A DNA stretch of 64,000 nt from Lepidodermella squamata (taxonomy: Eukaryota; Gastrotricha), in the NCBI GenBank assembly GCA_047495785.1, contig JBLDXI010000032.1:1116001-1180000 (forward strand), given 5' to 3'. The notes below the pieces were generated by a model. The model made no database searches. It saw only the letters and a list, made by a program, of their open reading frames with translations, and was not told where the DNA came from. The position numbers were made by a program, and so were the translations under genes. How positions within the stretch are numbered: position 1 is the stretch's first letter; every line of letters begins with the position of its first letter. Of this stretch, positions 42,075 to 52,691 are shown piece by piece.

Positions 42075-42438
42075 TTAGCTGCAGAACTTGTAGGCCGATC
42101 CTGACTTTCCACACTTGGCCTTCCGCGCAGTGTTAACCAGCAATGGATTGCCATTGACACGTTTGCCGAATTCGATGCTTGACTGCCTATTGGCCGGTGG
42201 GAAGCGCCTCTTGGCAAACCAATTGCCAAAGTCCCGCTTGCTCAGATCTCTGATTAGCTCTTTCAACTGTTCATCCTCATCTAAGGAAATTACTTGATAA
42301 TCAGAGAATCTGGGTAAGTATATAACACGTACCTTCGTTTACTTCGCTAGCTTCGTTGTTATCATCGTCGATGTATTGAGCAGCAATCATGCTTGCAAAA
42401 ATAACAAGCAGAAATGCGAAAAGGTAAAATTTGGCCAT
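42075..42438 (-). CDS. secreted propeptide P2, C-terminal Cys loop
   Basis: Exons 42438-42333 and 42280-42075; 52-nt phase-1 intron; about 103 residues. The signal peptide is about 1-20 (cleavage near IAA|Q). An acidic linker (YIDDDNNEASEVNE) leads to the second exon with successive basic sites: LSKRDFGNWFAKRRF, EFGKRVNG and NTARKAK. It ends in CGKSGSAYKFCS. The terminal Cys loop GSAYK(F/Y)C is shared with P1 only. FGKR is a cleavage-plus-amidation signal. A peptide precursor is the best reading; receptor or target unknown. Confidence 0.8.
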
Positions 42439-42873
42439 TTTCGGAATATAATCGATTGACTAAATGGGAAATCACAAGAAGTGTAAAATAATTATTTTTA
42501 ATCGCGTCAATCGAAAGCCGGATATCGTTATCAGATTTTAAGAAAAAATGTCCGAAAGCAGATTTTACGAGGAAAACATATGTTCAGTATCGTTTTTCGC
42601 TGTATAAGTGCGAAAGGGAAAATTTCAGGAATTAAGAATTTCACAATATGTATAGGACCGTGAAGTGGATCAATCACAAAAGTGGAACGCTAGTTAAGAA
42701 ACTAAAAAGAAATATCCGGCCTCAGTTTGACAGTTTGTTGATGGGCTGATAAATAACAGAGCAAGCTATTTCAAACCATAAACTGCGCAGCTTTTTTGAC
42801 AGCGACACTGATGAGTGCAGCACTAAAGCTAAATAAAGTCATCTCAAAGGACGCAAACCAGGGCCGGCAGAGG

Positions 42874-43376
42874 TCACTTGCCAAACGCGGCTTTCATAGC
42901 CGAACCTCTAGCGGCAGGATGGTCTTGTTTCCTGGCCACTCTACGCATGCCACCATGGCGGTAAGCTGCAGGAATGGCGTATCGTTTGCCGCGTGCTAAT
43001 ACTCCAGGTGGATCCCAGGGTCGTTTTCCTTTAATCCGCATACGAGTCATTGGTGCGGCAAAACGCTTCCCAGCTCCGAAATGATGCGTATCTTCTTCTT
43101 CCTCACCACCAACGTATTCTAAAGGACATTATAAAACTAAATGAAAGAAAAAGAATGCATTGCTAGCTCACCACCAATGTCCTGCTCATCTGGGTCGTCT
43201 ACAACAACTTCAGCGTAATCTGCATCCTGTTGTTGAACTGGCACGTAAGCTTCATCAGCCCGGCGTTCGATTCCGTCGTAATTCAGCGAGCCATCTCTCA
43301 TCCAGCTATCATCGCCGCGGCGTGCCGAACAACAGCATGTGGCAATTGCGAGAACGGCAAACAGTTGCGAGTACAT
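42874..43376 (-). CDS. secreted multi-peptide precursor P4 (three GKR/GK sites)
   Basis: Exons 43376-43172 and 43118-42874; phase-1 intron of 53 nt; about 149 residues, the largest of the array. The signal peptide is about 1-18, followed by a long acidic propeptide. The second exon has GAGKRFAAPMTRMRIKGKRP, then VLARGKRYAIPAAYRHGGM, and ends AAFGK. Cutting at the three GKR sites would give amidated FAAPMTRMRI-type, PWDPPGVLAR-type and YAIPAAYR...-type peptides. The repeated Gly-Lys-Arg architecture is the strongest evidence in the array for a neuropeptide-like precursor. P9 carries a related Y(A/P)IP..YR peptide. Confidence 0.8.
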
Positions 43377-43952
43377 CCTGATTTTTCAGCTTTCGTGACT
43401 TGAACGAAAAAATGAGTTCGCATAGCTCGTGGGTAAGAACAATTACAAGAAAACATATGTTAAGGTAGCTATACGCCTGTTTTCCTGTCACGCGATGTAG
43501 ATGCGTGACAATTCTGCGATCTTTGATAAGAAAAAGGCCCGTGATACATACGCATATGTCGATTGAACTAGCTTAGCTGGCGGCTGATGAATATCACTCC
43601 GCGGCAGGTTTTTCCAATAAAAAACAGGATATTTACCTAAGATTATTTTATTAGTAAGGCGACAAAACGTGTGGGTGATGGATGATTATCAAGGGCCGCT
43701 AAAATATTCGGAATTTGAAGAGGAAACAGCCGAAATTAGGAGAGTCCAGATATTGATTGATGGTATGTGTGGGTGTGCCAACAGAAAGTAATTAATCGGA
43801 CAAAACATACACAGATGTCCACTGAGAAATGCGTTATCGCTCGCCAGGAACGCCTTGTAATGTATGATCTATCTATAACAATAATAGCTATGGCCTATAC
43901 GAATCATGCACGGGATGGAGATTTCCGCTTTCCGCTAGTAATCGGCGATAAA

Positions 43953-44258
43953 TCATTTCCAATTCCAGTTTGATGGGGACCAATATCGGTTGAAGCGCTC
44001 TGAGAAACTCGCCGGAGACGGCTTGTATTGGCGTGAGTTCAACAGCTCCATGAAAGGGTCATCCCCAGCTAAAATAACGACAGATTAATCGACCTGAAAA
44101 ATGATCCAAAAACTAAGCCACTCACTGTAGACGTTTTCTGGCGGTATGTATGGAGTTTCTTCAACCGCGTTAGGTGCCCAGTCGTCTTCCTCTGCGACGA
44201 GACCATTGATCGTGATGACATGGGCTGCAAGTAAAGCGAGGGCGAAATAGCGAATCAT
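43953..44258 (-). CDS. secreted propeptide P5 (EEDDW... NWNWK type)
   Basis: Exons 44258-44126 and 44068-43953; phase-1 intron. Product about 82 residues. The signal peptide is about 1-19, then LVAEEDDWAPNAVEETPY. The second exon reads GDDPFMELLNSRQY, then a Ser/Arg-rich stretch, and ends NWNWK. It is clearly paralogous to P6 (same acidic block, donor context TACA|GTGAGT, GDDP/GNDP, and W-N/D-W-K terminus). It has few dibasic sites, so the whole tail may be the mature product. Confidence 0.75.
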
Positions 44259-44689
44259 TTTTTGGCTCGACTGAAACGCGGTTTCAGGATTCAGTTTTCT
44301 ATGCGCGTGCGATCACTCGGATCAAAAGGTCGTTATGCTCCTTCAGTTCGTTTGCATGACAGCTAAAGCGACTGTGCTCTAATAGGATGACGTTGAATTA
44401 ATCTGATCGCCGATCGAAAGATGCAATACTGCAATGCATACAGAAAATTCCAAAGCACGTGAAGATGCAGAGTTAAAGCTGACGAAAGTTGACAATTTTA
44501 AGTGAATCGATTTTAATCAATTAGGCTTTGTCGCAAGGAAGCATTAATCAATTCGCCGTCCGTCACTATGATTGATAACTCATGCTCTTTAAAGGAATCG
44601 TTGAATTTATTATGCATTAGTTGCATCGTCGAAACAAATAATTTTCTTAAAATTGAGATTCAATTCCAAATTTTGCGGCCATTTCTATG

Positions 44690-44989
44690 TCATTTCCAAT
44701 CCCATTTTCGGGGAATCCGATACTGCGATTCTCTTGAACGGTAGGTTTCAGATGGTTGGAACCCAGCTGCGAGCAAGTCTTTCAGTGGATCATTGCCCTC
44801 TAAAGAAAGAAAACTTGAATTGCATTATTGAAAGGCTTCCTTAAAAAGCTCACTGTAAATAATCGCCAAGTTTATCGGCGGACTGTCGTAAGCTTCGGGT
44901 GGTATCCAGTCATCTTCTTCGGCAACTGAGCTAGGTATAGCTAAAGCCTTTCCGATAAGAGCCAAAAACAGCAGATAATGTGTAATCAT
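44690..44989 (-). CDS. secreted propeptide P6 (EEDDW... KWDWK type)
   Basis: Exons 44989-44854 and 44799-44690; phase-1 intron of 54 nt; about 81 residues. The signal peptide is about 1-17, then AEEDDWIPPEAY. The second exon reads GNDPLKDLLAAGFQPSETY and ends RIPRKWDWK. Sister of P5. The open frame continues upstream of 44989 without another ATG; the signal peptide fixes the start. Confidence 0.75.
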
Positions 44990-45294
44990 CACTCCGCTGA
45001 AATGAAAAATGATGTATGCAATTTCTTTGTTCGGCAAATTTTACAAAACAACTACGATGTTGTTTTTATTCTGGTGGTCATCATGAAAAAATGAATCAAT
45101 GAAATGATGTGGGCAGCAAGCCCACGAGAGATGATGTGATGAAATCTCATTTTTGTGACGAACATGAAATGTAATATATTTTGTTGTTTATTTGTTAGTC
45201 ATTTATTTATCATTCATTTAGATATTATTAGCCAAAAATTCTATTTTTGAATTCGATAATGATCAATAAATACTATTTGTAGCGTTTCGGACGT

Positions 45295-45688
45295 TCATCC
45301 GCGATAAAAACGCCCTGAATCCCTTACGGGAGGCGATTTTTCGGGGGCTTCGTTGTCTATTTGATGGAAGTATTTCGACCAGGCCCAGGGCCGCATGTCC
45401 GTCGCCCTTTTGCCTCTGATTCGGCCTCTGTGAACGTAGAAAGGTCGTTTGACAAGCTGGTAAGGCACCTCGATATCGGAGGAAAGGAATTCTGGCATTA
45501 ACATTGAAAAATATCATTGGTCAGAGTTATGGTGTGTAAAAAGGTTAAAGACCTTCACGATCATTGCTAAGAGTAGCCGGTTCTTCATCAGGTGACCAGG
45601 AATCTTCATAATTAGGTCTGACATGTGCGATCACGTGAGAAGTAAGAACTGTCGCACAAAGAATAATGCCAATCATACTACTTGCCAT
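45295..45688 (-). CDS. secreted propeptide P7 (KRPFYVHRGRIR-GKR type)
   Basis: Exons 45688-45553 and 45491-45295; phase-1 intron (donor GAAG|GTCTTT is weak); about 110 residues. The signal peptide is about 1-21, then the acidic EDSWSPDEEP. The second exon has LVKRPFYVHRGRIRGKRATD, i.e. a peptide bounded by KR and GKR, followed by MRPWAWSKYFHQ and a terminal GRFYRG before the stop. The final Gly is a possible amidation donor. The RPFY peptide resembles RPIY in P8. Confidence 0.75.
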
Positions 45689-46576
45689 GTTTTGGCTCTC
45701 CTAAAAATTGTTATTTTGCACAATAAAAGACAATCGCAGACGAAAAACGGCGATAAAGTGATTCTTGAATGCCCATCATTGTGACAGTTGCAGGGCAATG
45801 CTCGACATTTCGGCATTGCGCCAACTAAAACGATTTTTGTTGTTGTTTTATGAAGTCTCTGCTGATTCATTTTGAGTTGCTTGTCTTGTCCACTCACTAA
45901 ACTCAATTAACGATCGATTGCTTTATTCGGATGGGAATGATGTTTTCTGCGACTAAACAATGAAAAACGAGTTTCTATGCTCCTCAGGATTCTTATTGTT
46001 AACATACTTGTTAACATATGGAACTTGAAAGAAAATAAACAACATTGTTATCAATTATCTGGGAACCGGAAACCGGGGCGGATGAATGCGCGCTGGCTCC
46101 AATGTACGAAAATCGACATTACTCTGAGCTGTCACACTAATGACGGCATATGCGTTCTTCCTCAAGCAATGTACCTTGCGTCGTGCCATGTGCTATAAAT
46201 ACCGTAAATACCGAATTACATGGCAGGAAAGAAATGAAGGGCAGGGGCAGACCTATCCTAAGAACTTAGGGCCTGGTTTGCATTGATCTTGGGCATGCGA
46301 GCAATTCAATTTTCTGGAAATACCCTCGGCTGAGAAAAAAATAGAAGGCGCTGCCTTATAGTTTAGTATTTACGGTAGACGCCAAATTTCATGGCAGACC
46401 CTTTATAATTCATGGCAGACACAATTCGAGGGACTAATAACCGATTTATTTGCAAGGAAAAATTGAGCTTTATGCGCATTTCGCTGCATGCATTACATAG
46501 GGAAATGAATTGTATGGCGATTGTTCGCAAATAAAATACTATGGAGTCTACTTTCAAGTTTGTCATAGCGTTCTCA
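45689..46576. other. spacer between P7 and P8
   Basis: No further peptide exon recognised. Frames on either strand lack a signal peptide with the array signature. It may hold promoter sequence of P7. Confidence 0.35.
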
Positions 46577-46853
46577 TCAAAATGTGGGACGAATTCCGCG
46601 ATTTCTGTAAATGTAAATCGGCCGCTTAGCAAGAATTAATGGTTGCAAGTTGTAGCTTGTCTCATATTCTGTTGAAGCAAACAGATTGAATCATCTTTAT
46701 TCTATTTGTAATGCTCATACCTCCGGGATTGTACGGGGTCTGTGCAAGTGAGCTTGCTGGTATCCAGTCATCCTCTTCCGCATGTTCTCCGTAAGCGATT
46801 ACGGTGCATGACACCATAGAAATAGCCAAGAAAATAGCCAAAAGCTTGGTCAT
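46577..46853 (-). CDS. secreted propeptide P8 (AKRPIYIYR type)
   Basis: Exons 46853-46720 and 46668-46577; phase-1 intron of 51 nt; about 74 residues. The signal peptide is about 1-20, then HAEEDDWIPASSL, the same acidic block as P5 and P6. The second exon reads SYNLQPLILAKRPIYIYRNR and ends GIRPTF. KR precedes the RPIYIYR peptide, parallel to KRPFYVHR in P7. P8 thus links the EEDDW propeptides to the KRP(F/I)Y mature peptides and ties the array together as one family. Confidence 0.75.
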
Positions 46854-47736
46854 ATCCAGTATTCCTTGCTAAGAAATAAGTTTTATTCAAATTGTGATTC
46901 TGCGACGATACGAGCTTAATATAACGTCGGTGTGACATGTCTGCGGGGCAAATATTAGAAATATTCGAATAAATAATGACAATAAAAACTTGTTAATTGT
47001 TGGTGGTGTGATTGCTTGTTTTCATGCATTTTGTTGTTGTTGCTGCTGTCATTTCAGCATTATCAAATCGTTAGATCGATCCCAATATTAGCAGCTCTTT
47101 CGATCGACAAGTTAAATTACCACTTAGGGGCAAAACAAGGCTTAACAGGAGATCGTTAGCGTTTCGGTATAACTCTCAATTTGACGGTAACTCCATCTTG
47201 TCATTGTTCTCTAGTTGCGGTAAATAGTTTACCGTAAACGGCACTACACTGCGACACTAAAGCGTAAAATACTCGCGTGCGGTAAAATTAATTTCTCTGC
47301 GGTAATTTCAGCTCAAACTATCTTGTAGGAACAGTAGGAATTACAAGCATATTATGGAGGAATAGAAATGGAGTTGGAACTGCGCTCAGGTTATATGATG
47401 GTGTGCGCGCGCGGCCGCTCGCGTACTTACAATACAGCGTGTTACAGCAGTTTCATTGATAACAAATTCGTCCTTGAATTCGTATTCGTAGCGTTGTATT
47501 TCATTTCATTTCAATTTGCAGACCATTTCATCAAATTTGATATCAGATATTTGAAAGATAGCAAAAGTCGATAAGAAATAAAGTACCTATATAGTTTATT
47601 TCCATCCTTCATCTTTAAACATTTTCATCGTAAAATCTTAGGTGTCATGCATGTTTATGTTATTTCGGCGTCGAATAATCTTAGCGGCAAGTGAGCTCCG
47701 TGCTCCGTTGACGTGATTATCACAAGAAATACCACG
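46854..47736. other. spacer between P8 and P9
   Basis: No gene recognised. Short plus-strand frames (47368-47574) carry no domain. Poly-GTT and TTGTTG repeats at about 47000-47055. Confidence 0.35.
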
Positions 47737-48082
47737 TCATCCGCGTCCTTTCCGGTTAACTTGTGGCCGGTACGAGGCGCGGTAAAAACCTCCCGGAATC
47801 GGGTACCTTTTACCGACCACATAGGGTTCTGTTGGATTCACATTGTACCATTCCAGAACGGGATCATCAAAAGGCTCTGAAACAGAGAATGTTTGACGTA
47901 TAGTATTCAACGGTGAATGGTACCGACTTACTGACTGACTCCATAGGGGCAAGTTCGCTTTCTGGGATTTCATCACGTCCATAGACATACGGCGGGACAG
48001 TTGGTTTGCCCAGAAACGAGAAAAGGGCAGACGAGGCGGCAAAGCACGTTGCCAAACAGCATAGCGTAGCCAACTTGAGCAT
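47737..48082 (-). CDS. secreted propeptide P9 (GKRYPIP... type)
   Basis: Exons 48082-47932 and 47876-47737; phase-1 intron; about 96 residues. The signal peptide is about 1-19. The propeptide holds RDEIPESELAPMES. The second exon reads KPFDDPVLEWYNVNPTEPYV, then VGKRYPIPGGFYRASYRP, and ends NRKGRG before the stop. The peptide after GKR resembles YAIPAAYR of P4. The terminal RKGRG offers basic cleavage and amidation. First-transcribed end of the array; the next gene (48352) belongs to another family. Confidence 0.75.
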
Positions 48083-48351
48083 TTCCTTCGTGTTCTCGAT
48101 TATATAGACGGAGATTTCAAGGAGTGAAAATATGAAGCGTTTTATGCCTTAAATATGCCTCGATTTTCCTCATGGCAATGAATTAAAATCAACAACAACA
48201 GATAAACATTTCCGCTAGTTGATGGCTGTCAAGTCAAATGCAACAATGGCCGTATAATTTTATCGATCCAACAATCATTTAACCCAAATAACCCAAAGAG
48301 TTGAATTAGCATGTGATCGTCTATTTTTTTATTCAAAGTATTACAGCGACT

Positions 48352-50249
48352 TTAATAAAAATTAACAAAATATACTAGAGACAACAACGACAGAAAATAT
48401 GTCCGCGATTTGCTAAAATTGGGCGAAAAACTGTTAGCATTTTCTGAATCGGCATCTTCTTGCGCGTTCATCGAGGATCGCTTCATGCGAAACTGAAGAA
48501 CAAGCTGAGATACCTCGTTATCATAGTGAAGCACCAGGGTGTATATGCCTATGTATTTCTTGAGAGCCCCTTCCGTTGCCAGCTCAGTCACAATATTGAG
48601 GTGAAACTGTCCGGATGACTCCATGTAATTAGCCTGTAACGTGAACTCAGGCGGCGCTGAAACAGCTTCAGTTTTATCCCACCGAACAACGCTGTACATA
48701 AGCGTCGAATTGACATCGCCACTCGCGGGTAAATTGAGTCGTTGCTTCACGTGGCAGGTTATCTTAGCTCGGGACGGAAGGCCGGGTGTGATTGTCATAA
48801 TTGAATTACGTTGACCTTTTGTTTGACCACTGCTCGGAGGACCGCCGTTAACGTAAAATCGGCACGAATCCGTGTAAACAACACCGCTGTTGTATTCGAA
48901 GTAAATTTCTTTCACAGGTCGGCCATTTCCGGACTCGACACATTGGTAAGCTCTTCTTGTAATTGAAGACTCTAAAGAGGCCGTAAACCATAAGCAACTG
49001 GTGTCGGATCCTCTCCAGCCTAAGAAAAAATTGAATTAATAGCAATTTGATGATCGATGTCCGAATTCATACCTTTTAGAGGGAAATCGTCGTAAACTTT
49101 GCTGGTTTCGTTGTACCATTTCCACCTCAACGCCCTGGCGTCGCGAAAACGAGCTTCAGAGCAGTAAACCAGGTAATCTCCCAGAGCTACAGTAACGTTT
49201 GATTTTTGCACGCCTGATTCAATGAACTTGGGTTGCATATTTGTGCTAGAAGACGTGATGACCTGTCTGCCGTAGTCCATGCACCTCCACCACTCAAGCA
49301 CGTCTTCGCTTGGGCTTGGTCTACATCCGAATTCTGACAAGTTTCCCACACCAGGCTCGCCAGTTGCTATTACTGTTGTCGCAACCGTCCGGTCGTCGAA
49401 GAAAACAGGCACACAGCGAGAGTCGACAGGGCATCGGTGTTCAATCCTATTCTGAGCGTAGTAACTACTGACATCGACAATCGTATCGGCGTGAGCGAAA
49501 ACTTTTGGCACATGGCCAACTTTTGAACTCAGCTCGAATTCTCCGCTGATTTCGACGGTCAATACTCGCGATAGGTCCTCGTTAACAGGTTTAGCCGTGC
49601 ATTTCATACTGATACCTTCAGATAACGGAAATGAGCTAAATGACCGGCCGTGGTAGGTCATCATAACCGGCGGGTAAAAGAGCCGCGTTTTCGGGAAAGA
49701 CGTCCAGTTGTGAAGGCCGAAAATAACGGCTTTAGTCGTTGGTGGCAGGCGAAATTTGTGAACAAATATTTCAGACTCAAACTGGCCAACGGTTCCAGCG
49801 GCGCAATCTACACTGAATGACTGCAGGAACTTTTGATCAACAGAATACGTCAAATCTTCATTTTCGATCTGTAACGAAATTCTGCTAGTCGATAAGCGGC
49901 GAGTTAAAGAATTGTAAATTGTGACGTAAACTTCGAGGTTCACGTAAATTTGTTCGTTAGCTTGCCATAAAACTGCGACAGATTTAACTTGGTGCTCGTT
50001 GCTTATCCTGTAGTAAGGCAGTGCGGAGATGTTCTGGCTGTTGGGGTAGGGATTGCCTAGTGAAGTTCGAAGGGTGACAGGGCCGACTTTCCGGAAGTGG
50101 ACCTCCCCGTAGCTGAAGTCGAGCAGTGGTCCGCGTCCGCCGTCGACCAGCAGTAAGTCTGGTCGAATGATGAGAAATAACGAAGCTGTAGCTAGTGCGT
50201 GGGTGAGTAATTGATAGCACTTGACGCGGCGTTTAGCTGACGACCTCAT
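48352..50249 (-). CDS. secreted or GPI-anchored orphan extracellular protein
   Basis: Two exons, 50249-49073 and 49019-48352, give about 614 residues. The N-terminal hydrophobic stretch (about 10-35) acts as signal peptide or anchor. A large region follows with several N-glycosylation sequons and widely spaced cysteines, including Ig-like C...W...C patterns near the exon junction (LGDYLVYCSEARF; SCLWFTASLES...AYQCVE). The end is a short hydrophobic tail (YFLSLLSLVYFVNFY) without a cytosolic part, as in GPI-anchor signals. I do not recognise the family; an Ig/fibronectin-like adhesion or receptor ectodomain is a guess. Confidence 0.65.
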
Positions 50250-51988
50250 TTCGTTGTTGTCATGAGGAGGAGCGGCCGTGATTTTTCAAGAGCAAATAAC
50301 AGCAGCAGAAATCATGGCACATCGATGATTGATGACGAATTACGATATCAGAAGCGCAGCGATTCGGCGGCAAATTTTGTAAGAAGACGCTGCGTGTACA
50401 TAATATCCTCCTCCCCGGCGCGCGGGATGTTGTCGTTGCCTAGTTGTGCGTGTAAGTTTTGTATAACTCTGTGGGGCGGCGAGCTGTGTGTGTGCGATAG
50501 ATACGATACACGACGGAGATTTGTAACTAGTAGTTGTTTTTATTGTGCGTATTACAGACGAAGGGAGATGGCGGAAATGCCGAACCAAATAAAGTAGAAA
50601 AAAGGCAAAGCCAAATAGCATACGCGCCGACAGTGAGGCGCGGTACTAACTCAGAAGACCCTTAGCATCATTATCATTTTATTACTATTATTATTTCTTC
50701 GTTCGTTCATTCGTCGCGGAGCCGCTGTTGCCGACTGCTGGCTGCGGAGAGGAAGTGAGTGATATCACTTTGGGCCTATTTTCTACACGCGCACATTATT
50801 AGCGCAGACAGTAGGGCGCCGCGTGCTGTTTGTGTGCGCGGTGACCTTGTGCGCGGCTGCGGAACGCGCGTGCTCACATACATAGCGTACTTTTTGTTAT
50901 TAGGGCCACTCGCGCGCGCGCCAAATTATGTCATTTTCAAAAAGCTGACTAGTAATAATTTCGTGTAGCGGCACGCGGCTTTAATAGCACCCTTTCGTTC
51001 GTTTGTTAGCTTGTTCCAGTCTGCAGTAATATCTGTGCGGCTGAAATTGGATTTTTGCTCTTTCAGCCCGTGTTGCTACCATTATTACGGATTCGCGACT
51101 CGACTGCTAATATTGGCTAGCCATCACGTACGAACGCCCGTGCTACGTACTATCGGTTGCTCTGGCGCGATTCGGTGCGACGGCGCTTGGTTCCGAGTCT
51201 CTCATCATCACAAAGCATGACACTACATGATCAGCATGTTATAAACTTACGCATTATTCTAATTCAACACATCAGCTCGCCGCCTACTCAATCACTGCAA
51301 TATGCAACACACATAAGATTTAACACACAAAACCCGAAAAAACGAGTCAGCAAAATATTGAGCAAATTTGGGGATAAATATGTTAAGGCCGCAATGTCCT
51401 CGTAGCTGGTGCCCGGCTTTTTCGCCATTGGCTTCCGGCACGCGATCCCACAGCTGTCATAAATGTGAATACAAAAAGCGAAATAATTGCTTTGAGACCG
51501 ATGCATCGATACATATTTGTTAGTTCTCCCCGATCATTATATCACCTGATAAAAAAACATGTGCACTTTATAATGGGACGACGCTGTAAAATCGATATAT
51601 ATTCCTTTCAGGCCATCTTTGTTTGTTTAAGACGCTAGAAGCCGATGGAAGTCACGCCTTCGCGCACCGAGAGTATCGATCTTGATGGCGAGGGCATCGA
51701 GGGCAAAATCAGACAATTGAGCGTGTTTAATGATTAAGGCTGTTTAGAATAGGTAAGAAAACAATCTTACGCTAAAGATGTAATTAATTATTTAAACCTT
51801 CGTGATATAATTTGCATCGCTCGAAGCAGCTCAAACTATATTACGCTGTCCGACGGTTAGATTTGGTTTTAGATCGCCAAATGCATTATCGGAAATTGGT
51901 TCATTTCAAAAACACTCTGGCTTGACTGGTAGATTACGCTTCGAATTTTGTACAGGATCTTCTGCAGAAGCTGTAAGACCAAATTAAA
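50250..51988. other. intergenic, CG-dinucleotide-rich promoter-like tract
   Basis: No supported gene. 50400-51200 has many CG dinucleotides and GCGCG runs, unlike the surrounding sequence, and lies between divergent genes (48352-50249 minus, 51989 plus). It is a plausible bidirectional regulatory region. The short frames have no recognisable protein content. Confidence 0.4.
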
Positions 51989-52644
51989 ATGGTCACGGTA
52001 GAAGCTGAATCAACATTTTCTGAGGAAGAAATTGAAGCTGTGACTGTTACTTTCAATAGGTTTTCGGCTAATCCCAAGGAACATATGGTAAATTGCATCA
52101 GGATATTTCTTCCTACTATACTATGCTTTCCTAAATACAGATCCTGTTTTACCAGACGTAAGTCCGAATGGTTAAAAAATAAGTTCAGGTTGCTTGCATG
52201 ATTTTAGCAGATTCTTCCAGATGTATCCCTCCTATTATGCAATGTTCCCGAGACTGGCTGGCGTGCCGGTGTCCCAAATTTCAAATAATAACTGGATGCG
52301 TCACATTCAGGGTCCGAAGAACCTATCAATAGTGGGGGAATTAGTGAGCAAAATCGCAGATCCCGCCGCTCTCCGGCCAAGTGTTCGTAAACTCGTTGCA
52401 GCCCCACATCACACTAAAATCAATCTGAAGACCAAAGACTACGAGGTTAGACATCTTCATTGCCTCTAAGGCACGCTTTTCATCATTGCCTTTCTAGAAT
52501 GCATTCAAAGCTCTTCTTGCTGCAATGAAGAAAGCTCTTGGCCGCGGGTTTCTGGATTCCGATTACGCGGCATGGGCAAAGTTTATTGCTTACTTGGTTC
52601 CCATGATTGAAGAAGAGCATGTAAAACTGGCATCTAAAGTTTGA
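51989..52644 (+). CDS. globin
   Basis: Four exons: 51989-52087, a 17-nt micro-exon 52141-52157, 52211-52445 and 52498-52644; about 165 residues. The micro-exon (encoding ILFYQ) is needed to restore frame and fills the expected A/B helix gap between NPKEHM and FFQMYPSYYAMFP. Globin landmarks: the Phe-containing YPSYYAMFP block (B/CD region), a helix-E-like GPKNLSIVGELVSKI, the proximal His within LVAAPHHTKIN (F helix), and DYAAWAKFIAYLVPMI (H helix). The distal position looks like Gln or His; I cannot decide without alignment. No signal peptide, so intracellular. Haem/oxygen or NO binding is the family role. Confidence 0.85.
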
Positions 52645-52685
52645 ACAGCTACTAAAATGCTGTACATACCGTATTGAATGCTACA

Positions 52686-52691
52686 AATAAA
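52686..52691 (+). terminator. polyadenylation signal AATAAA of the globin gene
   Basis: 42 bp past the globin stop codon; the next gene starts 163 bp later. Confidence 0.6.

Noticed and set aside
43767-43973. Plus-strand frames overlapping the peptide array
   Set aside because: They oppose the spliced minus-strand genes and lack signal peptides or family motifs.
50262-51405. Several open frames in the CG-rich tract
   Set aside because: No signal peptide, domain or splice pattern; composition follows the CG-rich DNA.
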